From contig JABEVG010000038.1 in the NCBI GenBank assembly GCA_013044075.1, positions 1-64,000 of the forward strand: a DNA stretch of 64,000 bases. The letters run 5' to 3'. Both the position numbers and the translations under genes were made by a program. The notes below the pieces were generated by a model, which searched no databases, had not been told where the DNA came from, and saw nothing but the letters and a program-made list of their open reading frames with translations. Origin of the DNA: Gallionella sp. Its GTDB lineage: Bacteria; Pseudomonadota; Gammaproteobacteria; Burkholderiales; Gallionellaceae. Below, in pieces: positions 9,251-19,168 of the stretch (its first letter is position 1; the number at the start of each line of letters is the position of its first letter).

Positions 9251-10800
9251 TATTGTGCGTCGTTTGCCGCGACGGTCTGAGCATGATTCCACCATCCTCC
9301 TCCCAAGGCCTGATACAGCGCGGCGGTGTCGCCCAGTCGGCTGGTCTGGGCCTGCACCAGGTTAATCAAGGCTTGCTGGTAATTCTGTTCGGCCAGCAGC
9401 ACTGCCTGATAGCTCACATTGCCTTCCTCGTATTGCTTGCGCGTGAGGTGTTGCGCCGCAAGCAAAGCTTGCTCTGTTCTGGATGCCGCCGCCAGAAAAT
9501 CAGCATCAAACTGTATGGTGTACAAGGTATCCGCGACATTTTGCAGGGCACTGATCACCGTACCGCGATATTGCGCCCCGGCCTGAAGCAGTGCCTGTTC
9601 CGCCGCGTGTGATTTGGCACGCAACGTGCCACCATCGAAAATAGTCTGACTCACGCTGGCGGCAAGATTAAAGAATCCGCCACCGCTTTGAAACATCCAA
9701 GCCGGTGTATCAGCCATTCCGCCTATCGCTCCCGTGATTGCAAATTGCGGCAAACGGTTGGCGACCGCCACACCCGCCTGGGCACTGGCAAAATGCAGCT
9801 GCTCTTCTGCCGCACGGACATCCGGACGTTGTTCGACGATCTTGGAAGGCAGGCTCAACGGCAATTCCTGAGGCAAGCGCAATGCCGAGAGTTCAAATCT
9901 TTCTTCGATGTCCTCGTTGGGCAAATTCCCTGCCAGAGCGCGAATCAGATCGCGCGTCTGCGCTAATTGTTTTCTGAGCGGGATGAGCAATTGTTCGGTC
10001 TGTGCCAGCGCGGACTCCTGCACCGCCACATCCAATTCGGAGACATCTCCCAGCTCGAGTTGCTTTTTCACGATCCCCAGATTTTCCCGGTTGACGCTGA
10101 CGATCTTTTCCATTGCCGCAATCTGGGCGCGCAGCGAGGCCTCCTGAATGGCGGCGGCGACCACATTGGAAGCCAGCGTGATGTAGGTGGCTTCCATCTG
10201 AAGTTTTTGCACGGCCACTTGCGCCTCGGCCGATTCAACCAGCCTGCGGTTGAGCCCGAACACATCCGGCACATAGCCCACTGATAATTGCGCGACGTGA
10301 AAATTATAATAAGCCGGCGCGTTGTAGGGTGCGGGGCCTGCCGGATTCGAATAGGTCTGTATCACATTGCCGTTGCCCTGAACGCCGGGCGAATTTCCGC
10401 CCATATTACCCGCCAACTTGTTCCGTGATGGCGAGTAGCTCGCGGCGACGGTGGGATAAAAGAACCCCTGCTGCGCGATGACCGACTCCTGCGCCTGGCG
10501 CAATGCCGCTTGCGCGGCCTCTATGCTCGGATTGGCCTTGAACGCGCGTTGGATCAGCGAGTTGATCTGGGGCGATTGAAACAGCGTCCACCAGTCGAAC
10601 GGAATGTCCGCTGCGGTGTTGAAGCGTTGCGCTTCCCCGGCAAAAACCGGTGCTGAAGTTGTCGTTTCGGTCAACTTGTTGTCGGGCGCGTAAGCCTGCG
10701 CGGTGGGTGCTTGCGGCTTTTTGAAATCCGGCCCGACCGCGCAACCCGCAAGCAGCACGAGCGGGATCGACAGCCAACAACTCGATCGATTTTTTTTCAT
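9250..10800 (-). CDS. outer membrane efflux lipoprotein (NodT/OprM family)
   Basis: TolC-like outer membrane channel of the RND system encoded upstream. The 516-residue protein has a lipoprotein signal peptide with lipobox LLAGC, then CAVGPDFKKPQ, the standard start of mature NodT-family proteins. It has two repeated long helical hairpin regions with many Ala, Gln and Leu residues. The track ORF runs further upstream inside the RND gene. The ATG at 10800 overlaps the RND stop by four bases (ATGA) and directly precedes the signal peptide, so it is the start. Confidence 0.92.
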   Translation of the reverse strand: MKKNRSSCWLSIPLVLLAGCAVGPDFKKPQAPTAQAYAPDNKLTETTTSAPVFAGEAQRFNTAADIPFDWWTLFQSPQINSLIQRAFKANPSIEAAQAALRQAQESVIAQQGFFYPTVAASYSPSRNKLAGNMGGNSPGVQGNGNVIQTYSNPAGPAPYNAPAYYNFHVAQLSVGYVPDVFGLNRRLVESAEAQVAVQKLQMEATYITLASNVVAAAIQEASLRAQIAAMEKIVSVNRENLGIVKKQLELGDVSELDVAVQESALAQTEQLLIPLRKQLAQTRDLIRALAGNLPNEDIEERFELSALRLPQELPLSLPSKIVEQRPDVRAAEEQLHFASAQAGVAVANRLPQFAITGAIGGMADTPAWMFQSGGGFFNLAASVSQTIFDGGTLRAKSHAAEQALLQAGAQYRGTVISALQNVADTLYTIQFDADFLAAASRTEQALLAAQHLTRKQYEEGNVSYQAVLLAEQNYQQALINLVQAQTSRLGDTAALYQALGGGWWNHAQTVAANDAQ

Positions 10801-13800
10801 CGCACGCCCTCCCCTACCGCAGCCCTGACCTGCGCCACGGATTTGCGCCGCGAAAACAAATCGATCAGCAAAGGCAGAATGATCAACACCAGCACCGGCG
10901 CGAGCAAGATACCGCCCACCACCACCAGTGCCAGCGGTTTCTGTACCTGCGAGCCTATGCCTGTGGCGAAGGCGGCGGGTAACAGACCCACGCAGGCCGC
11001 GCTGCAAGTCATCATCACCGGACGCAAGCGCGTGTTGCAGGAATTCAGGATCGCCTGCGAACGTTCCATCCCGCTCTCCAGCATCTGATTAAAGTAGGTC
11101 ACCACGATGATGCCCTCCATCACCGAGATGCCGAACAGCCCGATGAAACCGATGGCGGCGGACACGCTGAACGGCGTGCCGGTCAGATACAGCGCGAATA
11201 TCCCGCCAATCAGAGCCATCGGCATCACACTTGCCGCAAGCAACGTGTCGGCAACCGAGTTGAAGTTAAAGAACAGCAACAACAGGATGAGGCCAAGACT
11301 CAGGGGCACGACAATCTTCAGGCGCGCGATCGCATCTTCCAACTGGCCAAATTCGCCCACCCATTCCATGCGATACCCGCCAGGAAGCTGGACCTGTTCC
11401 GCCACTTTGCGTTGCGCTTCCGTGACCGCGCCACCCAGGTCGCGTCCGCGCACGCTGAACTTGATCGGGATATAGCGTTCCTGGTTTTCCCGATAGATGA
11501 AGGATGCGCCGGAGACCAGATTGACGCTGGCGACATCGGTCAACGGGATCTGCACCACGCCGTTGCCGTTCGGATTCGGCGCGCCGATTGTGATGCGCCG
11601 GATCGACTCCAGACTCTGGCGATAGTTCGCGGCCAGACGCACGACCATAGGGAAATTCCGGTCGCTGCCGTCTTCATACAGATTGCCCGCCGCCTGCCCG
11701 CCGATGGCGGCTTGCACCGTCGCATTGATGTCGCCGGGCGCGAGTCCGTAGCGTGCCGCACGCGCCCTGTCCACATCGATCTTCACCGTCGGTTGGCCGA
11801 GTGCCTTGAAGATCGACAGGTCGGCGATCCCCGGCACGGTCGCCATCACCGCCTGTATCTTCGTGGCGGTCTTTTCCAGCTCGGCGAGATCGTTGCCATA
11901 CAGCTTGACCGAGTTCTGACCTTTCACACCCGAGGACGCTTCTTCCACATTATCTTCGATGTATTGCGAGAAATTGAACTCCACGCCCGGAAATTCCGGC
12001 TGCATCCTGGCACTGATTTCCTCGGTCAGTTTTTCCTTGTCGACCCCTTTCGGCCAGGTATCGAAGGGCTTGAGCGGCACAAAGAATTCCGCATTGAAAT
12101 ATCCCGTGGCATCCGTGCCATCGTCGGGTCGGCCATTTTGCGAGATGACGGTTTCAACTTCGGGGTATTCTTTGATCAGCGTGCGCATGCGGTTGACGTA
12201 GGCATTGCCCTCTTCCAGCGAGATCGATGCGGGCATGGACGCTCTGACCCACATGTTGCCTTCCTCCAGCTTGGGCAGGAATTCGAGCCCCAATGAATGC
12301 ACCGCCAGCCCGGCGGCGATCACCAGCATGGCCGTACCGGCCAGCATCAATATCCGGTTTGCCAGCGAGAATCTGATTAACGGTTCGTACAGTCGGCGCA
12401 TCCCGCGCACGACGATGGTTTCGGTCTCTTCAACATGTGCGGGCAACAGCAAAGAACTAAGGGCGGGCGCGATGGTGAAGGTCGCGATCAGCCCGCCGAT
12501 GATGGCGTAGGCATAAGTCGATGCCATGGGGCCGAAGATGTGCCCTTCCACCCCGCTCAAGGTAAACAGGGGGATGAATCCGGCAATGATGATAGCGGCG
12601 GAAAAGAAGATCGAGCGATTGACTTCGGTCGCGGCGAAAGCGATGGTCGCCATTTTTCCATGCAGCGACGTGTCCGGAAAAATGTGCTGCATAAAAAGCG
12701 GCGTCCCCGCGTCGCGCTTTTCTTTGCTTTCGGCGAGATGGCGGAAAATATTCTCGACCATGATTACCGTTGCATCGACAATCAGACCGAAATCTATCGC
12801 TCCCACCGACAGCAGATTGGCCGACTCGCCGCGCAGCGTCATAATGATAATCGCGAAGAACATCGCGAACGGGATCGTGGCACTGACGATGATTGCGCTG
12901 CGCAGATTGCCCAGGAATATCCACTGCACGAAGAAGATCAGCACGATGCCAAATATCAGGTTTTCCAGAACGGTATGGGTGGTGACGCTGATCAATTGGG
13001 CGCGATCATAGATGCGCTCGATGTGCACGCCCGGCGGCAACACTCCCGACTTGTTAATCTTTTCCAGCTCGGCTTCCACCCTTTGGATGGTAGGCGTGCT
13101 TTGCTCGCCGCGCCGCATCAGCACGATACCCTGAACGATATCGTCATCGGCATCATTGCCGGCCACACCCAGGCGCGGCAGATTACCGACGCTGACCGTG
13201 GCGATGTCGCCAATCAATACCGGAGAGCCGTTGTTCGATGCCAGCATCGTGCTGCGTATATCCTGCATCGAACGGATCAATCCGACCCCGCGCACCACCG
13301 CCGCCTGCGCGCCGAAATTAACGGTCTGTCCGCCCACATTGATATTGCTGTTGTTGAGCGATGCCAGCACCTGCGGGATGGTCAGACCGTAGCCCGCCAA
13401 TTTGGACATATCGATGCTGATCTCATAGTCCTTGGTCTTGCCACCCCAGCCATTAACATCGATCACACCGGGTACCGCTTTGAAACGGCGTTCCAACATC
13501 CAGTCTTCGATGGTCTTCAAATCCTGCACCGAGTAGCCCGGCGGGCCGTACACGCGATAGCGAAATATCTCGCCTATCGGGCTGGTTGGAGAGATTTGCG
13601 GCACGACACCATTCGGCAAGGGCGGCAGTTGCGAAAGCCGGTTGATAATCCGCTGCTCCGCCTCTTTGTAGGTCGCGTCGTAACTGAACTGCACTTTCAC
13701 ATCGGACAGACCGAACAGCGAGATCGTGCGTATCGCGGTGACATGCGGAATGCCAGCCAACTGGATCTCCAGCGGAATCGTGATGTAACGCTCCATCTCC

Positions 13801-13973
13801 TCTGCGGACTGCCCGCTGCTCTGGGTGATGATGTCCACCAAAGGGGGGACAGGATCGGGATAGGCTTCAATATTCAGTTTGACAAAACAAAACAGACCGA
13901 CGATGAACAGTGCCGCCAGCATGACGACGACGGCGATCTGCTGTTTGAGCGAAAAGGTGACGACGCGATTCAT
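10797..13973 (-). CDS. RND efflux pump inner-membrane transporter, HME (CzcA/CusA)-like
   Basis: A 1058-residue proton-driven pump with the typical RND topology: one N-terminal helix, a large periplasmic loop, helices 2-6, a second loop, and helices 8-12. TM4 reads GAIDFGLIVDATVIMVEN (about 392-409). The paired acidic residues resemble heavy-metal (HME) pumps more than drug (HAE) pumps, though the DAT in place of DGA is not a classical CzcA motif. Substrate cannot be read from sequence; metal cations are the first guess. It lies between its membrane fusion gene (2-base gap) and outer membrane gene (4-base overlap), so all three subunits come from one operon. Confidence 0.93.
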   Translation of the reverse strand: MNRVVTFSLKQQIAVVVMLAALFIVGLFCFVKLNIEAYPDPVPPLVDIITQSSGQSAEEMERYITIPLEIQLAGIPHVTAIRTISLFGLSDVKVQFSYDATYKEAEQRIINRLSQLPPLPNGVVPQISPTSPIGEIFRYRVYGPPGYSVQDLKTIEDWMLERRFKAVPGVIDVNGWGGKTKDYEISIDMSKLAGYGLTIPQVLASLNNSNINVGGQTVNFGAQAAVVRGVGLIRSMQDIRSTMLASNNGSPVLIGDIATVSVGNLPRLGVAGNDADDDIVQGIVLMRRGEQSTPTIQRVEAELEKINKSGVLPPGVHIERIYDRAQLISVTTHTVLENLIFGIVLIFFVQWIFLGNLRSAIIVSATIPFAMFFAIIIMTLRGESANLLSVGAIDFGLIVDATVIMVENIFRHLAESKEKRDAGTPLFMQHIFPDTSLHGKMATIAFAATEVNRSIFFSAAIIIAGFIPLFTLSGVEGHIFGPMASTYAYAIIGGLIATFTIAPALSSLLLPAHVEETETIVVRGMRRLYEPLIRFSLANRILMLAGTAMLVIAAGLAVHSLGLEFLPKLEEGNMWVRASMPASISLEEGNAYVNRMRTLIKEYPEVETVISQNGRPDDGTDATGYFNAEFFVPLKPFDTWPKGVDKEKLTEEISARMQPEFPGVEFNFSQYIEDNVEEASSGVKGQNSVKLYGNDLAELEKTATKIQAVMATVPGIADLSIFKALGQPTVKIDVDRARAARYGLAPGDINATVQAAIGGQAAGNLYEDGSDRNFPMVVRLAANYRQSLESIRRITIGAPNPNGNGVVQIPLTDVASVNLVSGASFIYRENQERYIPIKFSVRGRDLGGAVTEAQRKVAEQVQLPGGYRMEWVGEFGQLEDAIARLKIVVPLSLGLILLLLFFNFNSVADTLLAASVMPMALIGGIFALYLTGTPFSVSAAIGFIGLFGISVMEGIIVVTYFNQMLESGMERSQAILNSCNTRLRPVMMTCSAACVGLLPAAFATGIGSQVQKPLALVVVGGILLAPVLVLIILPLLIDLFSRRKSVAQVRAAVGEGVR

Positions 13974-13975
13974 GG

Positions 13976-15205
13976 CTAGTCCCCCAAGGTCGCGCGGTCG
14001 ATGAACAGCGCGCCGTGGGTCACGATCTTTTCTCCGGCGGCAAGCCCGGCGGTCACTTCCAGCATCGAGCCGCTAATGCGGCCGGCCTTGATGGGGCGCA
14101 CCGCCAGCGAGTGGTCGGCATTGGCAACGAACACATGTGCGTCGCTGCCTTCATACACCACCGCGCTTTGCGGCACACCCAACGCCTGCACTTCATTGCC
14201 GGTGACAATGCTGAAATTGGCGAACATCATCGGCTTCAACATACCGTCTTTGTTGCCGATCTCGGCGCGCACCGGCAAACGGTGCGTGTTGGGGTCGACC
14301 GCCGGGGCGACCCAGGCGATCTTGGCTTTAAAGACCTGTCCGGGCAACGCCAGCACATGGACTTCTATGCTTTGCCCGACACGCATCAACGGCGCGTCGG
14401 CCTCGCGCACATTCGCCACCAGCCATACACTGGACAAATTCCCTATCGTGTATACCGGAACAGCCGCACCGCCTACCGCGCTCTGGATGTTCTGGCCGTT
14501 ACCCACTTGGCGTTGCGTCACGGTGCCAGAGACCGGAGCGCGTACCAAGGCCTCCGGACTGACTGCCAGCGCGCCCGATTCGTTTTCGATGGCGTTGATC
14601 TCCTCCTCGGACTTTCCCAGGATGCTCAGTTGATTTCGGGCGGATAGCAGATTGGCCTTAGCCGTGGCCAGATCAGACTGGCTTTGCAGCCAGTCCTTGA
14701 GGGCGGCGGCTTTGGCCTCATAAAGTCCGTGCAGCCGTTTCTCGTTCGCCGTTGCCAGCGTCACTTGCGCATGCGCGACCAGCAGATTGCTGCGCGACTG
14801 GGCGAACTCCGTCGCGGCCACCGCCATCAGCGGATCGCCTTTCTTGACCGCATCCCCGAGTTTCGCAATCACCCGGGTCACTTGACCCGAGTAAGGCGAG
14901 AAGACAGGTGTCGTCGTGTCGTCGTTATACGCGATGACCCCGTCGGTGATTTCTTCGCTGCGAAAACTCATGGCTAATACCGGTGCGGTCTTCAGACTGT
15001 CCCATTGCGTCTTGGTAGGCAGAAAAGTCCCCGGTGGCGCAAGGCGCGCGGGTGGCGCGACCGGCGCATCTTCCATGCGATGGAATATCCATACACCGGC
15101 GATAAGCAGCAGGCTGATGCCGGCGGTGATCGCTATCTGGATACGCGGTGAGAACGCGGTCGCCCGGCGGGAAATATCGCCTGAAATTTCAGTGTGCTGG
15201 TTCAT
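13976..15205 (-). CDS. RND efflux membrane fusion (periplasmic adaptor) protein
   Basis: Links the inner-membrane pump to the outer membrane channel. The 409-residue protein has one N-terminal membrane segment (about 25-42). A biotinyl-lipoyl half (PYSGQVTRVIAKLGDAVKKG), a long alpha-hairpin (about 135-200) and the returning lipoyl half (VRAPVSGTVTQRQVGNGQ) follow, then beta-barrel and membrane-proximal domains. No His/Met-rich metal-binding tail is visible. It is the first gene of the efflux operon and divergent from a response regulator gene 243 bases away, which probably controls it. Confidence 0.92.
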   Translation of the reverse strand: MNQHTEISGDISRRATAFSPRIQIAITAGISLLLIAGVWIFHRMEDAPVAPPARLAPPGTFLPTKTQWDSLKTAPVLAMSFRSEEITDGVIAYNDDTTTPVFSPYSGQVTRVIAKLGDAVKKGDPLMAVAATEFAQSRSNLLVAHAQVTLATANEKRLHGLYEAKAAALKDWLQSQSDLATAKANLLSARNQLSILGKSEEEINAIENESGALAVSPEALVRAPVSGTVTQRQVGNGQNIQSAVGGAAVPVYTIGNLSSVWLVANVREADAPLMRVGQSIEVHVLALPGQVFKAKIAWVAPAVDPNTHRLPVRAEIGNKDGMLKPMMFANFSIVTGNEVQALGVPQSAVVYEGSDAHVFVANADHSLAVRPIKAGRISGSMLEVTAGLAAGEKIVTHGALFIDRATLGD

Positions 15206-15448
15206 ATTGATTCACTTCAAAGATTGAGCGTTACCGTTACGCGGATTGCGGACAGCAAAAGTGCGCGCAGTCTACCCACGCAACCTTGCAAGTCACGCCG
15301 CAGCTGCTTTCACGACACTGACAATCTGAAATGTTTTTGTAAACCCATTTTATTTGTTATATGGTGAACGCTTGGGTGAAGGTTTCTGATCGGGGCTCGT
15401 CGCGGGTCCAAACCTAAGGTTGTCTCTAAAATATTGATGAGGTGATTC

Positions 15449-16132
15449 GTGCGTATATTGTTGGTGGAAGACGACCCTTCGTTGGGAGAAACGACAGCCC
15501 GGGCATTACGCTCGCAGAATTGGGCGGTCGATTGGGCAAAGAACGGCGAGTCCGTTGCCAATGCCGTGAGGTTGGTCAATTACGATCTGGTGCTGCTGGA
15601 TGTGGGCTTGCCGGACATAGACGGCTTTGAAGTGCTGCGCCGTCTGCGCGATCAGCACAAAGCCATGCCCGTCCTGATGCTCACCGCCAGAGATGCCGTT
15701 GAGGATCGCGTGCACGGGCTGCAACTGGGTGCCGACGATTATCTGGTAAAGCCCTACGCGCTGACCGAGTTGCTGGCGCGCATCCAGGCCCTCTCGCGGC
15801 GTTACCATGCGCGCGAACGCAATGAACTCGTGCTGGGCACGTTGCGCATCGACTTGATCGCCAAACGCGCCTTCCTGGCCGACAAACCGCTGGAGCTGTT
15901 ACCCCGCGAGTGGGCGGTGCTGGTGTATCTGCTGAATAATATCGGCAAGGTGGTGAGCAAGGAGCAAATCATGGAAGCGATCTCGGGGTGGGACGAGACA
16001 CCTTCGGCTAACGCGATCGAGGTGTATATCTCGCGTCTGCGCGCAAAACTTGCCGGCTCCGGCATTTCGATCCGATCCATACGCGGCTTCGGATATCTGG
16101 TTGAGGACACGGTCCATGATCCCCAGCCTTAA
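15449..16132 (+). CDS. OmpR/PhoB-family response regulator
   Basis: A 227-residue two-component regulator. The receiver domain (1-112) has the acidic pocket E7-D8-D9, phospho-acceptor Asp51 in LLDVGLPD, and Lys in VKPYAL. The C-terminal winged helix (about 125-222) ends in the conserved SIRGFGYLVE. It starts at GTG with GAGGTG in front. The sensor kinase gene overlaps its 3' end by 17 bases. It most resembles the PmrA/QseB/TctD group. Position opposite the RND operon suggests it regulates efflux, but no binding repeats were identified with confidence in the 243-base gap. Confidence 0.92.
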   Translation: MRILLVEDDPSLGETTARALRSQNWAVDWAKNGESVANAVRLVNYDLVLLDVGLPDIDGFEVLRRLRDQHKAMPVLMLTARDAVEDRVHGLQLGADDYLVKPYALTELLARIQALSRRYHARERNELVLGTLRIDLIAKRAFLADKPLELLPREWAVLVYLLNNIGKVVSKEQIMEAISGWDETPSANAIEVYISRLRAKLAGSGISIRSIRGFGYLVEDTVHDPQP

Positions 16133-17486
16133 ACGGCTGCTGCTCATCTGGCTCCTCGTGCCGCTGCTGATCATCATGCCCGTTGCGGCAGTGGTTCAAT
16201 ACTGGCTCGCGCTCATCCCCGCCAAACAGGAGATTGATCATCAGCTCGGGGATATCGCCATCGCCATTTCCGGTTTTCTCAAAGTGGAGGGCGACTCGGT
16301 ACGCTTCGACATGAACCCGGAAACCGAACACCTGCTGCGCACCGATCAACTGGATAAGGAATTCTTTGTGGTGCTTGATCCGGCGGGAAAAATGATCGCC
16401 GGTGATGCGGTGCTCGACCTCCCCGAAGCGGCAATCGCCGCGGGTGAATTACGCTACGTGGACAGGGAGATTGCCGGGCGGGCGATACGCATGCTGGTAT
16501 ACGGTGTGCCTTGCGGCTCGAACACCTGTCAGGTACGCATCGCCGAAACACTGGTGAAACGCGAACGGCTGCATTTCCAGGCACTGATCGCCACCCTGCT
16601 GTCTATTCTGGTGTTGGGGTTGAGTACGGCCGGGGTGATGTTGCTGGCCGTGCGGCATGGTTTGCGTCCGCTACAGGATCTTCGCACCCAGCTCGCCGAG
16701 CGTTCTCTCGGTGATCTGCGTCCGCTGGATGTACCCAAAATACCCAGCGAAGTTCAACCGCTGGTCAACGCACTCAATCAATTATTGGTCCGCCTGGACA
16801 AAGCCAGCAAGGCGCAACAATCGTTTCTTGCCGACGCGGCACATCAGCTGCGCACCCCTTTGTCGGTCCTCCAGACAGAATCCGAGCTGGCACTGTTGGA
16901 GCCGCATCCCCAATCCTTGCACGCCACACTGCAACGATTGCAGCATTCGGCGAGTCGCGCAGCCAAATTGGCCAACCAGCTTTTAACAATCGCCCGCGCG
17001 GATTCCAGCGTCCAGAAGCAACCCGATTTTGGCCCGTTGGACCTCAAGGACATCGCTTCCTGGGCGGCCAACGAGTGGTCACATCTTGCCTTTGTCGCGG
17101 GAGTCGATCTGGGTTTTGAATTGCAGACCGCACCGGTGAACGGTCAGTCCCTGCTGCTTCAGGAACTGTTATCCAACTTGATACACAACTCAATAGAGCA
17201 CGCCGGAAAAGGGGCGCAAGTCACCATCAGGACCTATATTGGAAATAACGCCCCGATTCTCGAGGTTGAAGACGACGGGCCGGGAATCATGGAAGAAGAG
17301 CGGCAAAAAGTTTTACAGCGTTTTTTTCGCGGTAGTCAGGCAAAAGGCAGCGGCAGCGGGCTGGGCCTGGCGATCGTCAAGGAGATCGCCCGGACACATA
17401 GTGCGAAGGTCAGCCTGAACACGCCGGATAGCGGTCGCGGATTATTGGTGCGCGTGACATTCAATGCCAGTCGCGGCACGGGCTGA
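16116..17486 (+). CDS. two-component sensor histidine kinase (TctE/QseC type)
   Basis: Partner of the regulator just upstream. The 456-residue protein has TM1 (about 8-28), a periplasmic sensor of the 2CSK_N type (about 30-160) with two nearby cysteines (CGSNTC), and TM2 (about 163-185). HAMP-like and HisKA regions follow with the phospho-acceptor histidine in AAHQLRTPLSVL, then a HATPase with NLIHNSIEHA, DDGPGI and GSGSGLGLAI. I use the ATG at 16116 (GAGGA 8 bases upstream) and not the earlier track start because it begins directly before TM1. The cysteine pair could be a redox-sensitive disulfide; that is inference. Confidence 0.92.
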   Translation: MIPSLKRLLLIWLLVPLLIIMPVAAVVQYWLALIPAKQEIDHQLGDIAIAISGFLKVEGDSVRFDMNPETEHLLRTDQLDKEFFVVLDPAGKMIAGDAVLDLPEAAIAAGELRYVDREIAGRAIRMLVYGVPCGSNTCQVRIAETLVKRERLHFQALIATLLSILVLGLSTAGVMLLAVRHGLRPLQDLRTQLAERSLGDLRPLDVPKIPSEVQPLVNALNQLLVRLDKASKAQQSFLADAAHQLRTPLSVLQTESELALLEPHPQSLHATLQRLQHSASRAAKLANQLLTIARADSSVQKQPDFGPLDLKDIASWAANEWSHLAFVAGVDLGFELQTAPVNGQSLLLQELLSNLIHNSIEHAGKGAQVTIRTYIGNNAPILEVEDDGPGIMEEERQKVLQRFFRGSQAKGSGSGLGLAIVKEIARTHSAKVSLNTPDSGRGLLVRVTFNASRGTG

Positions 17487-17659
17487 CAAGGCTCGCCTTT
17501 TTATAACGAAAAAAAGCACCCGATTTTCAGCAACCAACAAAATAGTCGATGGTCAATTCTAGAAAGTTCGGGTGTTCCCGGATGAGAACTAGAGAATCTG
17601 CTGCAACACGGGTTTCGATGTCGAGTTGTTGGGCAAAGATCCGCAGAAAGAAATGAAAA

Positions 17660-19168
17660 ATGAGTACGCACACAGAGCCAACCGAAATGGGCGACATGCA
17701 TGCCTATACCATCCCGAGACTTTTGCGGCATTATCCCAAATCATTCCTGAAACTCATCCTTGTCGGGTTCCTGCTCGCCGCATTGCCGTTAATTTTCGCG
17801 CTCATATACAGTGCCGTTTCAATTGATCGACTGGCCAATCAAAGTCGAGAAACCGTATATCAGGCCGAACAAATAGCGCATGGCAGCCGTGTGCTTGTAA
17901 ATGAAATCGCAGAAATGGAGCGCAGCGTCCGTTTATCACTGATCCTTGGTGACGCATCTTTGCTCGAAGGTTATTTCCAAGCACACACAAAATTCGAAAA
18001 CACGGCAGAAAACCTTGCCACCCTGTCTTTGAGTGCTGATCAGAAGCTGTTACTGAACAGTCTGCATGGTTCCGAGACCACAATCTTTCAACGTATAGCG
18101 GGTGCGCGCAAAACACCCAAAGAGCTCAACAAGTGGGTGGATGAGTTTGTGCCCTTGCTGGATAGCGCGCGAAATTTTCTGGCCCAGGGTTTTGTGCCGA
18201 TTGAGCGTGAGGTGAATGCCATGCAGGAACAGGCGGCTCAGGCTCGTCAAATTGTCGTTTGGCAGTTGCTCGCACTAATCCCATTCGCGGTTTTATTGGC
18301 TTTGGGGTTTTCCGTATTGATAGCCCGTCCCATTCGTCAAATCGACGAGGCCATCCGCCATATGGGGCAAGGCGAACTAACGCATACCGTGACCGTGGAT
18401 GGCCCGCAAGATTTAAGACAACTCGGGGTGCGTTTGGATTGGATGCGCCGCCGCTTGCTGGAACTTGAAGAACAAAAGACCAGATTCCTGCAGCATATTT
18501 CGCACGAACTGAAGACTCCTCTCACCTCAATCCGAGAAGGTGCAGACCTGCTGGCGGAAGGCGTGATCGGTGAACTGAATCTGGAACAAAAGCACGTAGC
18601 GAAGATACTCCTCGGCAACAGTGTACAATTGCAAGCCCGCATCGAAGACCTACTGAGCTACAGTGCACTTCAAACCGAAAAACCCATATTTGTCGGCCAC
18701 AGGGTGTGGCTCCGGCATGTTCTGGAAGATGTTGTGCAAGATCAACAACTCGCCATCAGAAGCAAGGGGCTACAAGTCGATCTTGCTTGCCCGGACTTGA
18801 CGATTGAGTGCGACGAACAAAAAATCAGGACCATCGTGGACAACATCCTATCCAACGCAGTGAAGTTTTCACCCCTCAACGGCCGTATCAAGATTCGTGC
18901 CTGTCAAGTAATCGGGCATATCCAATTGGATATCATCGATGCGGGGCCAGGCGTGGCTCCCGTAGACCTGGACAAAATATTCGACGCGTTCTACCAGGGC
19001 CAAAGAACACCTCAGGGTCACATCAAAGGAACCGGGCTAGGATTGTCCATCGCGCGCGAGTACGCGCTCGAACATGGTGGGCTCATCGAGATAGTAGAAC
19101 AATCGGATACCGGCGCACACTTCCGCTTGACCTTGCCCGCAGAACATAGTCGGGTGCCGCATGCGTAA
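17660..19168 (+). CDS. sensor histidine kinase, GlrK/QseE-like
   Basis: First gene of a three-gene operon with the order of enterobacterial glrK-qseG-glrR. The 502-residue protein has TM1 (about 32-54), a helical periplasmic domain (about 58-195), and TM2 (about 198-220). A HAMP domain follows, then HisKA with the phospho-acceptor in ISHELKTPLTSI (about 278) and HATPase with NILSNAVKFSP, DAGPGV and GTGLGLSIARE. It overlaps the next gene by 8 bases. In enterobacteria this kinase phosphorylates the sigma54 activator GlrR, which controls an sRNA (glmY). I found no glmY-like gene or convincing -24/-12 promoter in the 173-base gap upstream. Confidence 0.9.
   Translation: MSTHTEPTEMGDMHAYTIPRLLRHYPKSFLKLILVGFLLAALPLIFALIYSAVSIDRLANQSRETVYQAEQIAHGSRVLVNEIAEMERSVRLSLILGDASLLEGYFQAHTKFENTAENLATLSLSADQKLLLNSLHGSETTIFQRIAGARKTPKELNKWVDEFVPLLDSARNFLAQGFVPIEREVNAMQEQAAQARQIVVWQLLALIPFAVLLALGFSVLIARPIRQIDEAIRHMGQGELTHTVTVDGPQDLRQLGVRLDWMRRRLLELEEQKTRFLQHISHELKTPLTSIREGADLLAEGVIGELNLEQKHVAKILLGNSVQLQARIEDLLSYSALQTEKPIFVGHRVWLRHVLEDVVQDQQLAIRSKGLQVDLACPDLTIECDEQKIRTIVDNILSNAVKFSPLNGRIKIRACQVIGHIQLDIIDAGPGVAPVDLDKIFDAFYQGQRTPQGHIKGTGLGLSIAREYALEHGGLIEIVEQSDTGAHFRLTLPAEHSRVPHA

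Noticed and set aside
12435-13979. 514-residue plus-strand ORF
   Set aside because: It lies exactly opposite the RND pump gene, is rich in Arg, His, Gln and Asp as antisense translations of GC-rich genes are, and shows no domain.
15206-15221. FNR-like TTGAT-N4-TTCAA by the adaptor gene start
   Set aside because: It overlaps the ribosome-binding region of the adaptor gene, with no promoter at a suitable distance; a similar sequence precedes hemL for the same reason.
17487-17510. Terminator after the sensor kinase gene
   Set aside because: AAGG-CTCG-CCTT before a T tract is only a four-base-pair stem, too weak to call.
17626-17642. Sigma54 promoter before the GlrK-like gene
   Set aside because: GG-N10-GC spacing exists, but flanking bases fit poorly and the start would leave almost no leader before the ATG.
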